Part shown: positions 44,140 to 53,403 of the stretch, piece by piece
Layout: the number at the start of each line of letters is the position of its first letter
How positions within the stretch are numbered: the stretch's first letter is position 1
NCBI RefSeq assembly: GCF_007559335.1
Contig: NZ_VMBG01000002.1
Span: 496,001 to 560,000, forward strand
Direction of reading: 5' to 3'
Length of the DNA: 64,000 bases
Origin: Rariglobus hedericola
Lineage (GTDB): Bacteria > Verrucomicrobiota > Verrucomicrobiia > Opitutales > Opitutaceae
The notes under the pieces: model-generated
The model's input: the letters and a program-made list of their open reading frames with translations, nothing else
The model's database searches: none
What the model was told of the DNA's origin: nothing
Program-made: the position numbers and the translations under genes

Positions 44140-47040
44140 ATGCGTTTACCCCTGCGCCGAATTTCGTCCTCACTTGGTCCTGCTCGCTTTGCCTGCGGTC
44201 TGGGTGTTGCCGTGGTCACCGCAGCCGGCGTGCAGGCACAGATTCAAGTGCCGCTTCCGCAGGTTTTGAGTGAGGCGGATACGCAGATCAAGGCCCGTAA
44301 ACCCGCCGATGCCGCGCCGTTGCTCGACATGGTTCTGGCCCGTGCGGAAAAGGGCGAGGCGCTTCCTTCCGGCGTGTCGTTGTCCAACGTGCAGTTGCTG
44401 GCGGCCAATACCAATTTTCAGCTTCAGAATTTTGCCCGCGCGGAGGAGATCGCCACTGCGATGCTCAAGACTACCACGACCGGCCAGGCCGCGGCGGATG
44501 GTCGTTTGGTGCTGGGTCTCTCGCTCGCACTGCAGAAGAAATTTGCCGAAGCCGTGCCCGTTTTTCAGGCGTTGGAGGAATCTCCGGTCTATCGCGACAA
44601 GGCGCTCATGTATCGTTCGATGGCTGCGCAACAGGCCAACCAGCCCGAGGTCGCCATCGACGCCCTCAACCGCCTGCTCGCATCGGCGCCGCGTGATGCG
44701 GACTGGGCCGATTCCGCTCTCACTCTGATTGCCCTGCAACTCCAGCAGAAGAACCCCGATGCGGCGCGTCGCGGTCTGGAACTCCTGCGCGGCAGCATGA
44801 GCACGGTGGACAACCTCGCAGGCCTCAACGTCCTCAGTCTCCAGTTGGGCGATACATTGCTGGGTTCCAATGATCTCGCGGGTGCTTTGACCGCTTATCG
44901 CACGGTGCTGCCACGCTCCGAGCTCCTGCGCATGCAGAAGCAGCGCACTGCCCGCATGGAGAGCCAGCTGGCCCGTCAGAAATCGATGTTTCGCGGTTCG
45001 GTGACGGATGCCGACAGCGTTCGCCGCATCGAGGCGCGCATCAAGGCAACCAAGGAAGCGCTCGATGAGATTTCGAAGCGCGCGGATTATGACGCGACCC
45101 TGTTTTATCGCCTCGGCCACACGTTCCTGCTCCGTGGTGGCGCGTGGGAGTCGGCAATCGTTCTGGAGCGCTTGCTGAAGGAATACCCGCAAGCCGAGGA
45201 ACGTGAACTCGCTTACTCGGATCTCGTGCGCGCCTATGCCGATTCCGGCCGGGTGGATCGCATGCGCACCGCGCTGGATGATTTCATGCGGGCGATTCCC
45301 GAGAGCAAACTGCTGCCGCAGGCCCTCTACGTTGCCGCGCAGACGGCGTTTGATCGCGGTCGCGCGGACCTCCAGCTGGAGTTTCTTGAAGTGGGCGTGA
45401 ACAAGTTTCCCGACGCCGAACTCACCGAGTTCATGGTGCTCATGCAGGCCAACGCGCATTTCGCCGGTGGCAAGTTTGATGAGGCCCGCGCCGATGCCGA
45501 GAAATACGTCGCGAAGTATCCGCAGGGACGTTTCGCCGAGGATGCGACTTATCTACGCGCGATGGCCACGCTGGTGCTCGGTCGCGCCGGCGATGCCATC
45601 AAGGAGATCAACGAATACATCGCGAAATACCCCGAGGGGCGTTTTGTCGCCGATGGTCGTTACCGTATCGCTGCCGCGCAGTATGCGATGCAGGATTACG
45701 CGGCTGCCGAGAAGCAGTTGGACGCCTGGCTGGCGGATTTCCCCGTCGATCACGCCCAGCGCGGCGAAGCCCTTTCCACGCAGGGTGATGTTTATGCCGG
45801 CGAAGGCCGCATTGATGACGCCATTGCCAGCTATCGCGCGGCCATGTCGGCGTCGCTCTCCGACGACCAGCTGGGCTACGTCCTCGATGAGCTGACCAAG
45901 CACTACCAATCCAAGCGCGATTACAACACCGCCGCGGTGATGTGGGAAGACTTCGCCCGCGAACGCCCTGATCATCCGTTTGTGATCAATGCCGCCTACT
46001 GGATCGGCCGCCTGCGCGGTCGTGAAGGCAAGCCGGATGTCGCCATCACCCAGATGGGTGAGATTGCCCGCCGTTACCTCACCGATCCCAATCGTGACGC
46101 GGTTGAGCGCTTGCTGACTCAGATGGCCGCCCTGCTGGCCCGCAATCCCCGTCCGGGTCCCGATGGCGTGCGTCCGCCTGCGCCTTCCAACGAAGAGATC
46201 GCGGCGCGTGTTGAAAAGGAATTGGTCACCGATGCGACCAAGCACCAGGACACGGTCAAAGCCCGTGTGCTGTTCACCGAAGCCGAGGTTGCCTCGCTCC
46301 GTAAGAACCCTGCGCTGCGCGATGAACTCCTGTCGCGCATTGGCGACGAAATCGCTCCCGAGGCCCTGCCTCCCGGTTTGCTCGGCCGCGTCGGCGACCT
46401 GCTGCGCCAGCAGGGCAAGCTGGATCGCGCCCGCGCTTGTTATGACCAGCTCGTGTTGCGTTATCCGCGCTCGATGTATGCGGATTTTGGTTACGTCGGC
46501 TTGGGCGAACTGGCCTATCTGGCCGGCGATTACGACAACGCGCTCATCCATTTCACCAACGCGATTGATCGTGCCGGCGCCCGCTTCAAACTCCTCGAAG
46601 CCACGCTCGGCCGCGCGAAGACCCTGCTGGCCGCCGGCAAGCTTGATGAGTCCAAGGAGCTCTTCGAGCAGATCGCCAGCAACCGTGCCTGGCGCGGCGA
46701 AGCCACGGCGCAGAGCATTTATTCACTGGGCGAAATCCTGTTGAAGCGCGGTGCTTCCAACGATCTCGCGCAGGCCCAGGCGCATTTCCAGCGCGTGTTT
46801 ATTTCCTACAAGAAGTTCACGCCTTGGGTGGCCCGCGCCTACCTGCGCAGCGGCGAGACCTTTGAAAAGCAGGGCCAGCCGAAGGAAGCCTTGGCCACTT
46901 ATCGTGAAATGATCCGCAATCGCGACCGGTTCGAATCGTATCCTGAGCTGGGCAAGGCGTTGGAACGCGCGAAAGTCCTCGAACTCCAAGTGCCCGATTC
47001 ACCCGCCGCAGCGGCGACCACCACGGGAGGTGCCTCATGA
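44140..47040 (+). CDS. Exported TPR-repeat protein, first gene of a Tol-like operon
   Basis: A 966-residue protein. A signal peptide (FACGLGVAVVTAAGVQAQ) is followed by tandem tetratricopeptide repeats through most of the length, for example DGRYRIAAAQYAMQDYAAAE, YVGLGELAYLAGDYDNALIH and ARAYLRSGETFEKQGQPKEA. TPR arrays bind other proteins, and this one should do so in the periplasm. It overlaps the next TPR gene by 4 bases (ATGA) and begins an operon with ExbB/TolQ and ExbD/TolR genes, so it resembles an extended YbgF/CpoB partner of Tol. ATG 44140 is chosen because the signal peptide starts there; ATG 44086 is an alternative. Confidence 0.82.
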   Translation: MRLPLRRISSSLGPARFACGLGVAVVTAAGVQAQIQVPLPQVLSEADTQIKARKPADAAPLLDMVLARAEKGEALPSGVSLSNVQLLAANTNFQLQNFARAEEIATAMLKTTTTGQAAADGRLVLGLSLALQKKFAEAVPVFQALEESPVYRDKALMYRSMAAQQANQPEVAIDALNRLLASAPRDADWADSALTLIALQLQQKNPDAARRGLELLRGSMSTVDNLAGLNVLSLQLGDTLLGSNDLAGALTAYRTVLPRSELLRMQKQRTARMESQLARQKSMFRGSVTDADSVRRIEARIKATKEALDEISKRADYDATLFYRLGHTFLLRGGAWESAIVLERLLKEYPQAEERELAYSDLVRAYADSGRVDRMRTALDDFMRAIPESKLLPQALYVAAQTAFDRGRADLQLEFLEVGVNKFPDAELTEFMVLMQANAHFAGGKFDEARADAEKYVAKYPQGRFAEDATYLRAMATLVLGRAGDAIKEINEYIAKYPEGRFVADGRYRIAAAQYAMQDYAAAEKQLDAWLADFPVDHAQRGEALSTQGDVYAGEGRIDDAIASYRAAMSASLSDDQLGYVLDELTKHYQSKRDYNTAAVMWEDFARERPDHPFVINAAYWIGRLRGREGKPDVAITQMGEIARRYLTDPNRDAVERLLTQMAALLARNPRPGPDGVRPPAPSNEEIAARVEKELVTDATKHQDTVKARVLFTEAEVASLRKNPALRDELLSRIGDEIAPEALPPGLLGRVGDLLRQQGKLDRARACYDQLVLRYPRSMYADFGYVGLGELAYLAGDYDNALIHFTNAIDRAGARFKLLEATLGRAKTLLAAGKLDESKELFEQIASNRAWRGEATAQSIYSLGEILLKRGASNDLAQAQAHFQRVFISYKKFTPWVARAYLRSGETFEKQGQPKEALATYREMIRNRDRFESYPELGKALERAKVLELQVPDSPAAAATTTGGAS

Positions 47041-47837
47041 AAAAGCTTATCTGTGCATTGTTGGCCCTCGCCGCGGTTTCACCGCTGTGCGCCCAGCGCT
47101 TCATCCTCAAGGATGGCAAGGCGCTCAACCAGGCCGACGTTGTCCTGAAAGACGGCAAGCTGGTGCGTGCGGTCGCCGCAGGTGCGGAGGTGTCCTACCC
47201 GTTGTCCCAAGTGGCCCGTCTCGACTGGCCTGAGCCCGAAGAGGTCGAGCAGGCGCGCCAGCTCGTCGCGGCCGGCAAGGGCGTCGAGGCCGAGGAAAAG
47301 ATCACCCCGATCTACCGCCAGTTCGCGCCTTATTCCAAATTGCCCGGTTCGTGGTGGGGTGAGGCTGCGTTGATTCGTGCCCGCGCTTTGCTTGCCCAGC
47401 AGAAGAACGACGAAACCGAGCGCGCCGCCCGTGAGCTGATGTCTACATCGACGGATTCGGAAACCGTCGCCGCCGCCCAGCTGATCATGGCGCGCATCCA
47501 GATGCTCCTGAACAAGGCGGATATCGCCGACGCGATGCTCGACGAAATCATGCGTAAAGACGCCTCCTCCGAGATCGAGGCGCGCGCCGCGATCCTTCGC
47601 GGTGACATTGCCTACGCCCGCAAGGAGTTCTCCAAGGCGCTCGAATTTTATCTCCAGGTTCCCGTTTTTTATGGAACCGAAGATGCCGTGATGCCGGTCG
47701 CACTTTTGGGCAGCGCCCGCGCCTATCGTGGCTACGGTGACTCCGCGCGTGCCGAGCGCGCGTATCTCGACATCATCGTAACCTATCCCGACACTGCCGA
47801 GGCGGCGGTTGCCAAGACCGAGTCCGCCCGCCTCTGA
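47037..47837 (+). CDS. Exported TPR-repeat protein, second gene of the Tol-like operon
   Basis: A 266-residue protein with a signal peptide (MKKLICALLALAAVSPLCAQ). A short beta-like region (RFILKDGKALNQADVVLKDG) comes first, then helical TPR-like pairs (ARAAILRGDIAYARKEFSKA, PVALLGSARAYRGYGDSARA). It is translationally coupled to the preceding TPR gene and followed 38 bases later by the ExbB/TolQ gene. A periplasmic adaptor of the motor is the likely role. No enzymatic motif is seen. Confidence 0.75.
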   Translation: MKKLICALLALAAVSPLCAQRFILKDGKALNQADVVLKDGKLVRAVAAGAEVSYPLSQVARLDWPEPEEVEQARQLVAAGKGVEAEEKITPIYRQFAPYSKLPGSWWGEAALIRARALLAQQKNDETERAARELMSTSTDSETVAAAQLIMARIQMLLNKADIADAMLDEIMRKDASSEIEARAAILRGDIAYARKEFSKALEFYLQVPVFYGTEDAVMPVALLGSARAYRGYGDSARAERAYLDIIVTYPDTAEAAVAKTESARL

Positions 47838-47875
47838 CCCCTTTTGCTTTCTTAAAAACAACTCTCCCGCGAATT

Positions 47876-48691
47876 ATGAAATCCTCCCTCCGCCGTCTCA
47901 CTGGTTTCGCCGCCCTGCTCACCGCCAGCCCGCTTGCCCTGCTTGCCCAGAGCGCAGCCGCCGCCGCCCCCACTGTCGTTAAAAAATCGCTCCTCCAGGA
48001 GCTCAGCGCCCCGGCGATCATCCCCCTGTGGATCTGTTCGGCGCTGATCGTCTATCTCGTGATCGATCTCTACATGAAGACCGCTCACAAGCAGTTCGTC
48101 TCGCCCGTCGCGGTCGAGGCATTCCGTTCGTTCTTTCGCGCCGGTGATTATCATGGCGCCTACAACTGGGCCCGCGCCAATCCCGGCATTCTCGCCAACG
48201 TCATCTATGCCGGCCTGAAGCATGCCCCCAGCGGCAAACAGGCTGCTGAAGATGCGATGGGCTCAGCCATCATCGGTGAAAACTCCCGCTTCCAGAGCAA
48301 GATCGCCTACCTCTCCGTCATCGGCGTTATCGCGCCCATGATCGGCCTCACCGGCACGGTCGTCGGCATGATTCAGGCGTTCGCGGCGATGGGCCAGGCC
48401 GGTGCGGCCGATCCCTCGAAGCTCTCGGGCGCCATCGGCCACGTGCTCCACGCGACCGCCTCGGGTCTGGCCGTCGCCATTCCGGCGTTCGTGTTCTACT
48501 ACCTCATCCGTAATCGCGTGGGCCACTCGATCCACGCGCTGTCCGACACCGCCAACGACCTTTTCCGCAAATTCCCTTACAGCCATCTGGCCGAAGTGGA
48601 GTTCGAAGGCGGCGAGAGCTTCGCTGCCACGCCCAACTGGGTGGCCGGTGGTCCGACCTACGTTCAGCCCGGTCACGCCCAAGAGGCCTGA
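47876..48691 (+). CDS. MotA/TolQ/ExbB proton channel family protein
   Basis: A 271-residue inner-membrane protein. A cleavable-looking N-terminal hydrophobic stretch and Ala-rich segment precede helix 1 (IIPLWICSALIVYLVIDLYM), then a cytoplasmic loop and the paired helices KIAYLSVIGVIAPMIGLTGT and VLHATASGLAVAIPAFVFYY, the ExbB/TolQ signature (GLTGTVVGM, TASGLAVAIPA). It should form the pentameric motor that uses proton flow. It is followed by two ExbD genes in the same operon. Confidence 0.93.
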   Translation: MKSSLRRLTGFAALLTASPLALLAQSAAAAAPTVVKKSLLQELSAPAIIPLWICSALIVYLVIDLYMKTAHKQFVSPVAVEAFRSFFRAGDYHGAYNWARANPGILANVIYAGLKHAPSGKQAAEDAMGSAIIGENSRFQSKIAYLSVIGVIAPMIGLTGTVVGMIQAFAAMGQAGAADPSKLSGAIGHVLHATASGLAVAIPAFVFYYLIRNRVGHSIHALSDTANDLFRKFPYSHLAEVEFEGGESFAATPNWVAGGPTYVQPGHAQEA

Positions 48692-48757
48692 TCATCCCCC
48701 CGCGCAGGGCATTCATTTTCCCCGCGCTCAATTCCAACCCTTTAACTTCTTAAACTT

Positions 48758-49183
48758 ATGGCAGGTGGTGGTGGCGGAGCGGAGGGCGATCCCGAATTCC
48801 AAATAGCCCCGATGATCGACGTGTTACTCGTGCTGCTCATTTTCTTTATGAGCATCGCGACGACTGCGGTCTCGCGTTATGACCCAAGCATCGAGCTCCC
48901 CGTGGCGCCCGATGCCAACAAGAAGGAAGACTCTGAAGGCGAACTTGTCTTCAATGTCGCCTGGAAGGCTCAAACGCAGAGTGCCGTCACGACCTTCGAA
49001 GAACACGCCGTCAATCTGGACGATGTGGTCTCGACGCTCATCGCCCGCAAAAAGGCCGACCCGAAGGTTCGCGTGCTTGTGCGTAGCGACGGCCTCACAC
49101 CCGTTCGTTATGTTTCCGCCGTGGTGGAAGCCGCCGCCAAGGCCGGCATCTCCGACGTGACCTTCGCCACCCTCAGCCGCTGA
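48758..49183 (+). CDS. ExbD/TolR family protein, copy 1
   Basis: A 141-residue protein with one transmembrane helix, FQIAPMIDVLLVLLIFFMSI, bearing the essential Asp of the ExbD/TolR family. A periplasmic domain follows, ending in VRSDGLTPVRYVSAVVEAAA and GISDVTFATL. It should insert into the ExbB/TolQ pentamer encoded 66 bases upstream. It is 10 bases from the second ExbD gene. Confidence 0.93.
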   Translation: MAGGGGGAEGDPEFQIAPMIDVLLVLLIFFMSIATTAVSRYDPSIELPVAPDANKKEDSEGELVFNVAWKAQTQSAVTTFEEHAVNLDDVVSTLIARKKADPKVRVLVRSDGLTPVRYVSAVVEAAAKAGISDVTFATLSR

Positions 49184-49193
49184 TTTACCGACC

Positions 49194-49637
49194 ATGAAAA
49201 TGCCCATCCAGCAGGCCAACCCCGACGTGGGCTTCCAGATCGCGCCCATGATCGACGTGGTGTTCGTGATCCTCGTGTTCTTCATGGCCCTGGCCGCGCA
49301 GATCAAGATCGAGCAGATTCTCCAGACCAAGCTCCCTGGCATCTCGGTTTCTTCGGCGACCACGGAGTTTGTCGACGAGCAGATTCTCAGCGTCAGTGAA
49401 GACGGCGAAGTTTCGCTCAACGACGAATCCTACGACTCCCCGCAGAGCCGCGAATTGCCCCAGCTCACCGGCACGCTGATGCGCCTCAAGAGCTCGAGCG
49501 ACGCCGCGAAGAGCAAGCTCGTGGTAACGCTGATCAGCAATCCCGAGTCTCCCTATTACCGCACGATCGACGTGCTCAACGCACTGGCCGTCGCCGGTAT
49601 CACCAACGTGACTTTCACCTCCGACTCGGAGGAATAA
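49194..49637 (+). CDS. ExbD/TolR family protein, copy 2
   Basis: A 147-residue protein with the same plan: GFQIAPMIDVVFVILVFFMA with the key Asp, then a periplasmic domain ending in YYRTIDVLNALAVAGITNVT. The two ExbD proteins differ in the periplasmic part (copy 2 has an acidic SEDGEVSLNDESYD loop). The motor may therefore hold a heterodimer. Four bases separate it from the VWA-like gene. Confidence 0.93.
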   Translation: MKMPIQQANPDVGFQIAPMIDVVFVILVFFMALAAQIKIEQILQTKLPGISVSSATTEFVDEQILSVSEDGEVSLNDESYDSPQSRELPQLTGTLMRLKSSSDAAKSKLVVTLISNPESPYYRTIDVLNALAVAGITNVTFTSDSEE

Positions 49638-49641
49638 TCCC

Positions 49642-51117
49642 ATGTCCGAGGAGACCCCAAAAAAGCACCCCAATCTCTACAAGCGCGTCACGGCCAGCGT
49701 GCCGTTGCTCGTCACGGTCATCGTGCACGTCGTGCTGATCGCGATCGCAGGCTACTTTGTGGTGAGCGAGCAGATCATCGGAAAAAAGAAGATCATGGAG
49801 GCGGCCTCGGCCACCGAGTCGGTCGCGCAAAAACAGGTTGAACACCGCCTGCAGGTCGCCCGCAAAGGCGGCGGCTCCGCCAGTTCTTCACCGGTTTCGG
49901 CCTCACGTATTTTCTCCACGGCGGACAACGCCCTTCAGATGCCCGCCATGCCCGACCTTCCGTCGGTTGGCGCGAGCTCGCTCAGTGGCATGGGCTTCGG
50001 CGCCGGCATGGGTGCGGTGGGCACTGGCACGGGTTACAACACCGGTCTCGGTGGCGGCAATGGTCTCGGCAGCGGGTTCATGAGCATGAGCTTCCTCGGC
50101 ACGACCAGCCAGCGCGCCTCCAAAATAGTATTCGTGGTCGATGTCGGCACCGGCTTGATGGACATCCGCAAAGGTGGCTTTGAGGCGTTTCAAATCATCC
50201 GTGATGAAATGGCCAAGCTGATCAGCCGCCTGCCCCCGAGCGCGGAGTTTGGCGTCGTATTATTCGAGACCGGCACGTCCGGCACTGATGGCGCTGTCAC
50301 GTCGTTCGAGCGCACCTTGCTGCCCGCCACGGTGGCCAACAAAGAGCGACTGTTCGAGTGGATCAAACCGATCAATGCGGACTCGGCCCGCGTCGGCATC
50401 CAGTCGGTTCCCAATCGCGTCACCTGGAGACCGAAGCCCATCACCAATGCCGGTCTCGATGAGACTTTGTATGTTCCGCTTTGGACGCGTGCGTTGCGCG
50501 CCTCGTTGGAGCTCCAGCCTGACACGGTTTATCTCATCACGGGCAGCGCTGGTGCCCAGCGCCGCAAAGTGAGCGAGAGCGAACTAGCCAAGCGCAAACG
50601 GGAGAACGACGACTACATCGCCGATCTCAAACGGGAAGGATTGGACATGGCTGCCGTGGGTGCCGCCCGCGGCGCAGCCATGAACAAGGCCCGCGCCGAA
50701 TTCGACGCGATCAACGCCAAGCTCAAGGCGCAGGGTAAGTCGCCTTTCATTATCCAAGACATCAAACGCGTGTTTGACGGTGACTTTCAGGCGGCGCTTA
50801 AACGCATCGGTGAAAGCATCAAACTGGACACCAAGGGCTGGACCACCAAGAGCGGAAAAGTCCTTTGGTGGACGGGCTACAGTGAGTGGGAGAACGCCGA
50901 ATACTCCGATGTGATCATGTATATTTCCCAAATGCAGCGTGCATTGCTCAAGGATCGCGCCGCGTTGAACATCTTCCTTTTTGTCGGACCGAACGAGGAG
51001 CCAAAGGTGTCCATGGAGAACCTTGGAAAGACCAGCTCGCGTAACGGCGGCAAGTTTGAGCTGATCACCACCAAGCGCCTGCAGGAACTGTCCAAGCGCG
51101 ACGAGCAGAAGAAATAA
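49642..51117 (+). CDS. Membrane-anchored VWA-like protein of the Tol-like operon
   Basis: A 491-residue protein. One N-terminal helix (VPLLVTVIVHVVLIAIAGYF) sits where TolA/TonB proteins have theirs. A Gly/Ser-rich low-complexity linker (GMGFGAGMGAVGTGTG and more) leads to a VWA-like domain starting ASKIVFVVDVGTGLMD. The metal-binding motif DxSxS is changed to D167-V-G-T-G, so metal binding is probably lost. A coiled helical insert (SESELAKRKRENDDYIADLK) and the C-terminal half follow. It is the last gene of the TPR-TPR-TolQ-TolR-TolR operon and may replace TolA as the force-transmitting arm. That role is inference. Confidence 0.78.
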   Translation: MSEETPKKHPNLYKRVTASVPLLVTVIVHVVLIAIAGYFVVSEQIIGKKKIMEAASATESVAQKQVEHRLQVARKGGGSASSSPVSASRIFSTADNALQMPAMPDLPSVGASSLSGMGFGAGMGAVGTGTGYNTGLGGGNGLGSGFMSMSFLGTTSQRASKIVFVVDVGTGLMDIRKGGFEAFQIIRDEMAKLISRLPPSAEFGVVLFETGTSGTDGAVTSFERTLLPATVANKERLFEWIKPINADSARVGIQSVPNRVTWRPKPITNAGLDETLYVPLWTRALRASLELQPDTVYLITGSAGAQRRKVSESELAKRKRENDDYIADLKREGLDMAAVGAARGAAMNKARAEFDAINAKLKAQGKSPFIIQDIKRVFDGDFQAALKRIGESIKLDTKGWTTKSGKVLWWTGYSEWENAEYSDVIMYISQMQRALLKDRAALNIFLFVGPNEEPKVSMENLGKTSSRNGGKFELITTKRLQELSKRDEQKK

Positions 51118-51172
51118 GCGAGGGCGAGTCCCACGCTTGCGAGGCGGGCCGTGCGGCGTTTGGCTGCACGGC

Positions 51173-51565
51173 ATGGCTGTTAAAAAACTCCTTCACACCC
51201 GCTACCGGGTAAACGAGATCGAGCGCACGGTTAAGTTTTATCAGGACGCGCTCGGGCTCACGGTCTCCCGCCGCCACACCTCCCCGCGCGGTGCGCAGCT
51301 CGTATTTCTAGCCACGCCGAACAGCGACGAGGAAATCGAACTTTGTCAGATGCCCGCGGGCGCCGAGCCGGTCAAGGTGCAGGCCGATCTCACTCACCTC
51401 GCGTTCGAGGTCGAGGACCTGAAGGCCTTTGCCGCTGAACTGAAGGCCAAGGGATTCGAACTCAGCGACGGTCCCACGACGACGGGTAGCGGTTCGTTGA
51501 TCGCCTTCATTGATGCGCCTGAAGGCTACGAAATCGAATTGATCCAGCGTTCGTCGAAAGGCTGA
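51173..51565 (+). CDS. gloA: Glyoxalase I (lactoylglutathione lyase-like), VOC family
   Basis: A 130-residue metalloenzyme. It aligns with E. coli GloA over its length: LLHTRYRVNEIERTVKFYQD at the start, then EIELCQ, THLAFEVEDL and FIDAPEGYEIELIQ. The four metal ligands His, Glu, His, Glu are all present (H8 is the first). It should detoxify methylglyoxal as its thiol hemithioacetal. ATG 51173 is chosen by homology; an upstream GTG frame to 51137 adds twelve unrelated residues. The next gene starts one base after its stop, so the two are likely co-transcribed. Confidence 0.88.
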   Translation: MAVKKLLHTRYRVNEIERTVKFYQDALGLTVSRRHTSPRGAQLVFLATPNSDEEIELCQMPAGAEPVKVQADLTHLAFEVEDLKAFAAELKAKGFELSDGPTTTGSGSLIAFIDAPEGYEIELIQRSSKG

Positions 51566-51566
51566 C

Positions 51567-52202
51567 GTGGGCAATACGGCAAACGTCTGCGAGAATCGGT
51601 GGCTGACGGCGTGGCCCGATGCGCTGGCATTTGTCGCCGGCCTTGCGATCGCGAGGTTCGCGGGCTGGAACACGGGCGATTTGATTTGGAGCCTGTGGCT
51701 GTCGAGTTTGGTGGTGGGCTATACCATGATCGTTTGGACGATCTTCAGCCGTGCGTGGGGACGTGCCGGCGAGATGCTGGGCGGCTTGTTCCTGTTGGCC
51801 TTCTTCACGGTGCATTTCGGGATGTTTCATTTCGTGCACTCGATGTTTCTCGAACAGTTCTTCCCTTTGGATGGGGTTCGCGGCGAGGGCGGTCCGGATT
51901 ACCTCGAAGTGGTGGCGCGGTATGCGATCTGGCTGCCGGTGGCATTTTTTGCAGAGCGAGCAGCGTTTCGCCGGCCACCACCACGCGTTGATAATGTTTC
52001 GGTCAATGCGGGTGACATCGAAGCCCGCAAAGCGCGGGATGGCGGGGCGTTGATGATGAAACCCTACGTCAACGTGATCCGGTTGCACCTGTTGATTTTC
52101 TTCTTCGCCTTCGCCCACGCCATGAAATGGGAGAGCTTCGCGATCTACGCCGTGGTTTACGCCGTATATTTTTTCCCGTGGCGACTGGTGCTAAAGTCGT
52201 AA
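51567..52202 (+). CDS. DUF6498-like integral membrane protein
   Basis: A 211-residue protein starting at GTG one base after the glyoxalase stop. About five hydrophobic helices are visible (ALAFVAGLAIARFAGW, LIWSLWLSSLVVGYTMIVW, MLGGLFLLAFFTVHFGMFHF, YAIWLPVAFF, VIRLHLLIFFFAFAH, FAIYAVVYAVYFFPW). The FFTVHFGMFHFVHSMFLEQF segment, rich in His, is characteristic of the DUF6498 family as I recall it. The His residues might bind metal. Function unknown. Confidence 0.72.
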   Translation: MGNTANVCENRWLTAWPDALAFVAGLAIARFAGWNTGDLIWSLWLSSLVVGYTMIVWTIFSRAWGRAGEMLGGLFLLAFFTVHFGMFHFVHSMFLEQFFPLDGVRGEGGPDYLEVVARYAIWLPVAFFAERAAFRRPPPRVDNVSVNAGDIEARKARDGGALMMKPYVNVIRLHLLIFFFAFAHAMKWESFAIYAVVYAVYFFPWRLVLKS

Positions 52203-52284
52203 GATACGGTGAGCGTTTAGGTGTGTCGTAAGCGGATGGTGAGTATGAGGTCGTAAACTCGATAACCGCGGTTTGGGATGAGCC

Positions 52285-53403
52285 GTGAAATCGATTATGC
52301 TGGGCATGTTGTTAGTCATGGCATCGCTTCTGCCCGTGCGTGCCGTGGTGATCCCTCATTTCACCATGCAAAAGATGGCGGTGGTGTCCGATGTCGTCGT
52401 GCTCTGTGAGGAAGTGGAGATTGGCTACAACGTGACGGAGTATCCCACTTGGACCTATCGGGAAGCGTTTGCCCGCTGCAAATCCCTGCGCGTGTTCAAA
52501 GGTGTGCTCGAAGAGGGAAAGGAGTTCACTGTAAAATACGCGCCGGTAAGCCGGCGGCCGCTTCGTAAAGGTATGCGAGAAAAACATGCCGATGGCGTAA
52601 TTGCGGAAACGCCGGCCGAGTATTTTCCACCGGGGAGAGCTCTTTTGTTTTTAACGGCGACCAAAGAAGTCGGCATCTACGCCGTTCAAGGAGCCAAGCT
52701 CATTCAGCAGGATGAGATTTTTGATCTGGGCGGCGACCATACTTGGGAAAGAGAAATTCTGCCTCAGCAGCAGCCGGAGAACAGTGTGCTCGGTGAGTGT
52801 TTGAAGTATGGAGAAGCCGAACTCGTGGCAGACTATCTGAAGGGGATGAAGCTCTTGGAGGATTCTTCTATTCCTCCTCAGTTCGAGGTTGTTTACCGGA
52901 AGGATCCCTTGGCGAACGATCCGGTGAAAACTCAGATCGTTGCGGTGGCGTTGAGTCTGATTCCCCTGCTAATGATCGGCGTGGGCTATCGGATATGCCG
53001 GCCGCGTTTACCTAAGGCTAGGATGCTTCGCCGGGGCTTGTTGGTTTTCGTAATGGTGGGAGCCGTCGTAACGGGGGTTCAGGTGTATGCGGTTAGCGCG
53101 ATATGGGCGCAACGACCCGTGCGCTGGGCGAACATTCACACGGGTATGACGTTGGGCGATCTACGCTGCTTTATTACGAGCTATGAATCCTATCCTGATT
53201 ACTTGATGAAGCAAAACGGGGAGCGTCTGATGATCCATCGAGTGGAGGGGATTAATATCCATGGCTCGTGGCAGCTCAGAGTTCGCTACGATGCCAACGA
53301 GGTGATCGGAAGCGCGATGATCACTTATCGAGGAAACTTTAGCTGGTTGATTCCTTCGACTCGACTGGGCCGCGTGAGTAACGAAAGGCTACCTAGGGGC
53401 TGA
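52285..53403 (+). CDS. Hypothetical exported/membrane protein
   Basis: A 372-residue protein starting at GTG. An N-terminal signal sequence (IMLGMLLVMASLLPVRAVV) is followed by a soluble domain with LRVFKGVLEEGKEFTVKY and RALLFLTATKEVGIYAVQG, then two transmembrane helices (IVAVALSLIPLLMIGVGY and LLVFVMVGAVVTGVQVYAV) and a second soluble part. I do not recognise the family. Its last 11 bases overlap the convergent glycosylase gene. Base use is a little less GC-rich than in the neighbours. Confidence 0.65.
   Translation: MKSIMLGMLLVMASLLPVRAVVIPHFTMQKMAVVSDVVVLCEEVEIGYNVTEYPTWTYREAFARCKSLRVFKGVLEEGKEFTVKYAPVSRRPLRKGMREKHADGVIAETPAEYFPPGRALLFLTATKEVGIYAVQGAKLIQQDEIFDLGGDHTWEREILPQQQPENSVLGECLKYGEAELVADYLKGMKLLEDSSIPPQFEVVYRKDPLANDPVKTQIVAVALSLIPLLMIGVGYRICRPRLPKARMLRRGLLVFVMVGAVVTGVQVYAVSAIWAQRPVRWANIHTGMTLGDLRCFITSYESYPDYLMKQNGERLMIHRVEGINIHGSWQLRVRYDANEVIGSAMITYRGNFSWLIPSTRLGRVSNERLPRG

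Noticed and set aside
44170-45459. A 429-codon reverse-strand frame opposite the first TPR gene
   Set aside because: Antisense artefact; the TPR protein on the forward strand has a signal peptide and operon coupling.
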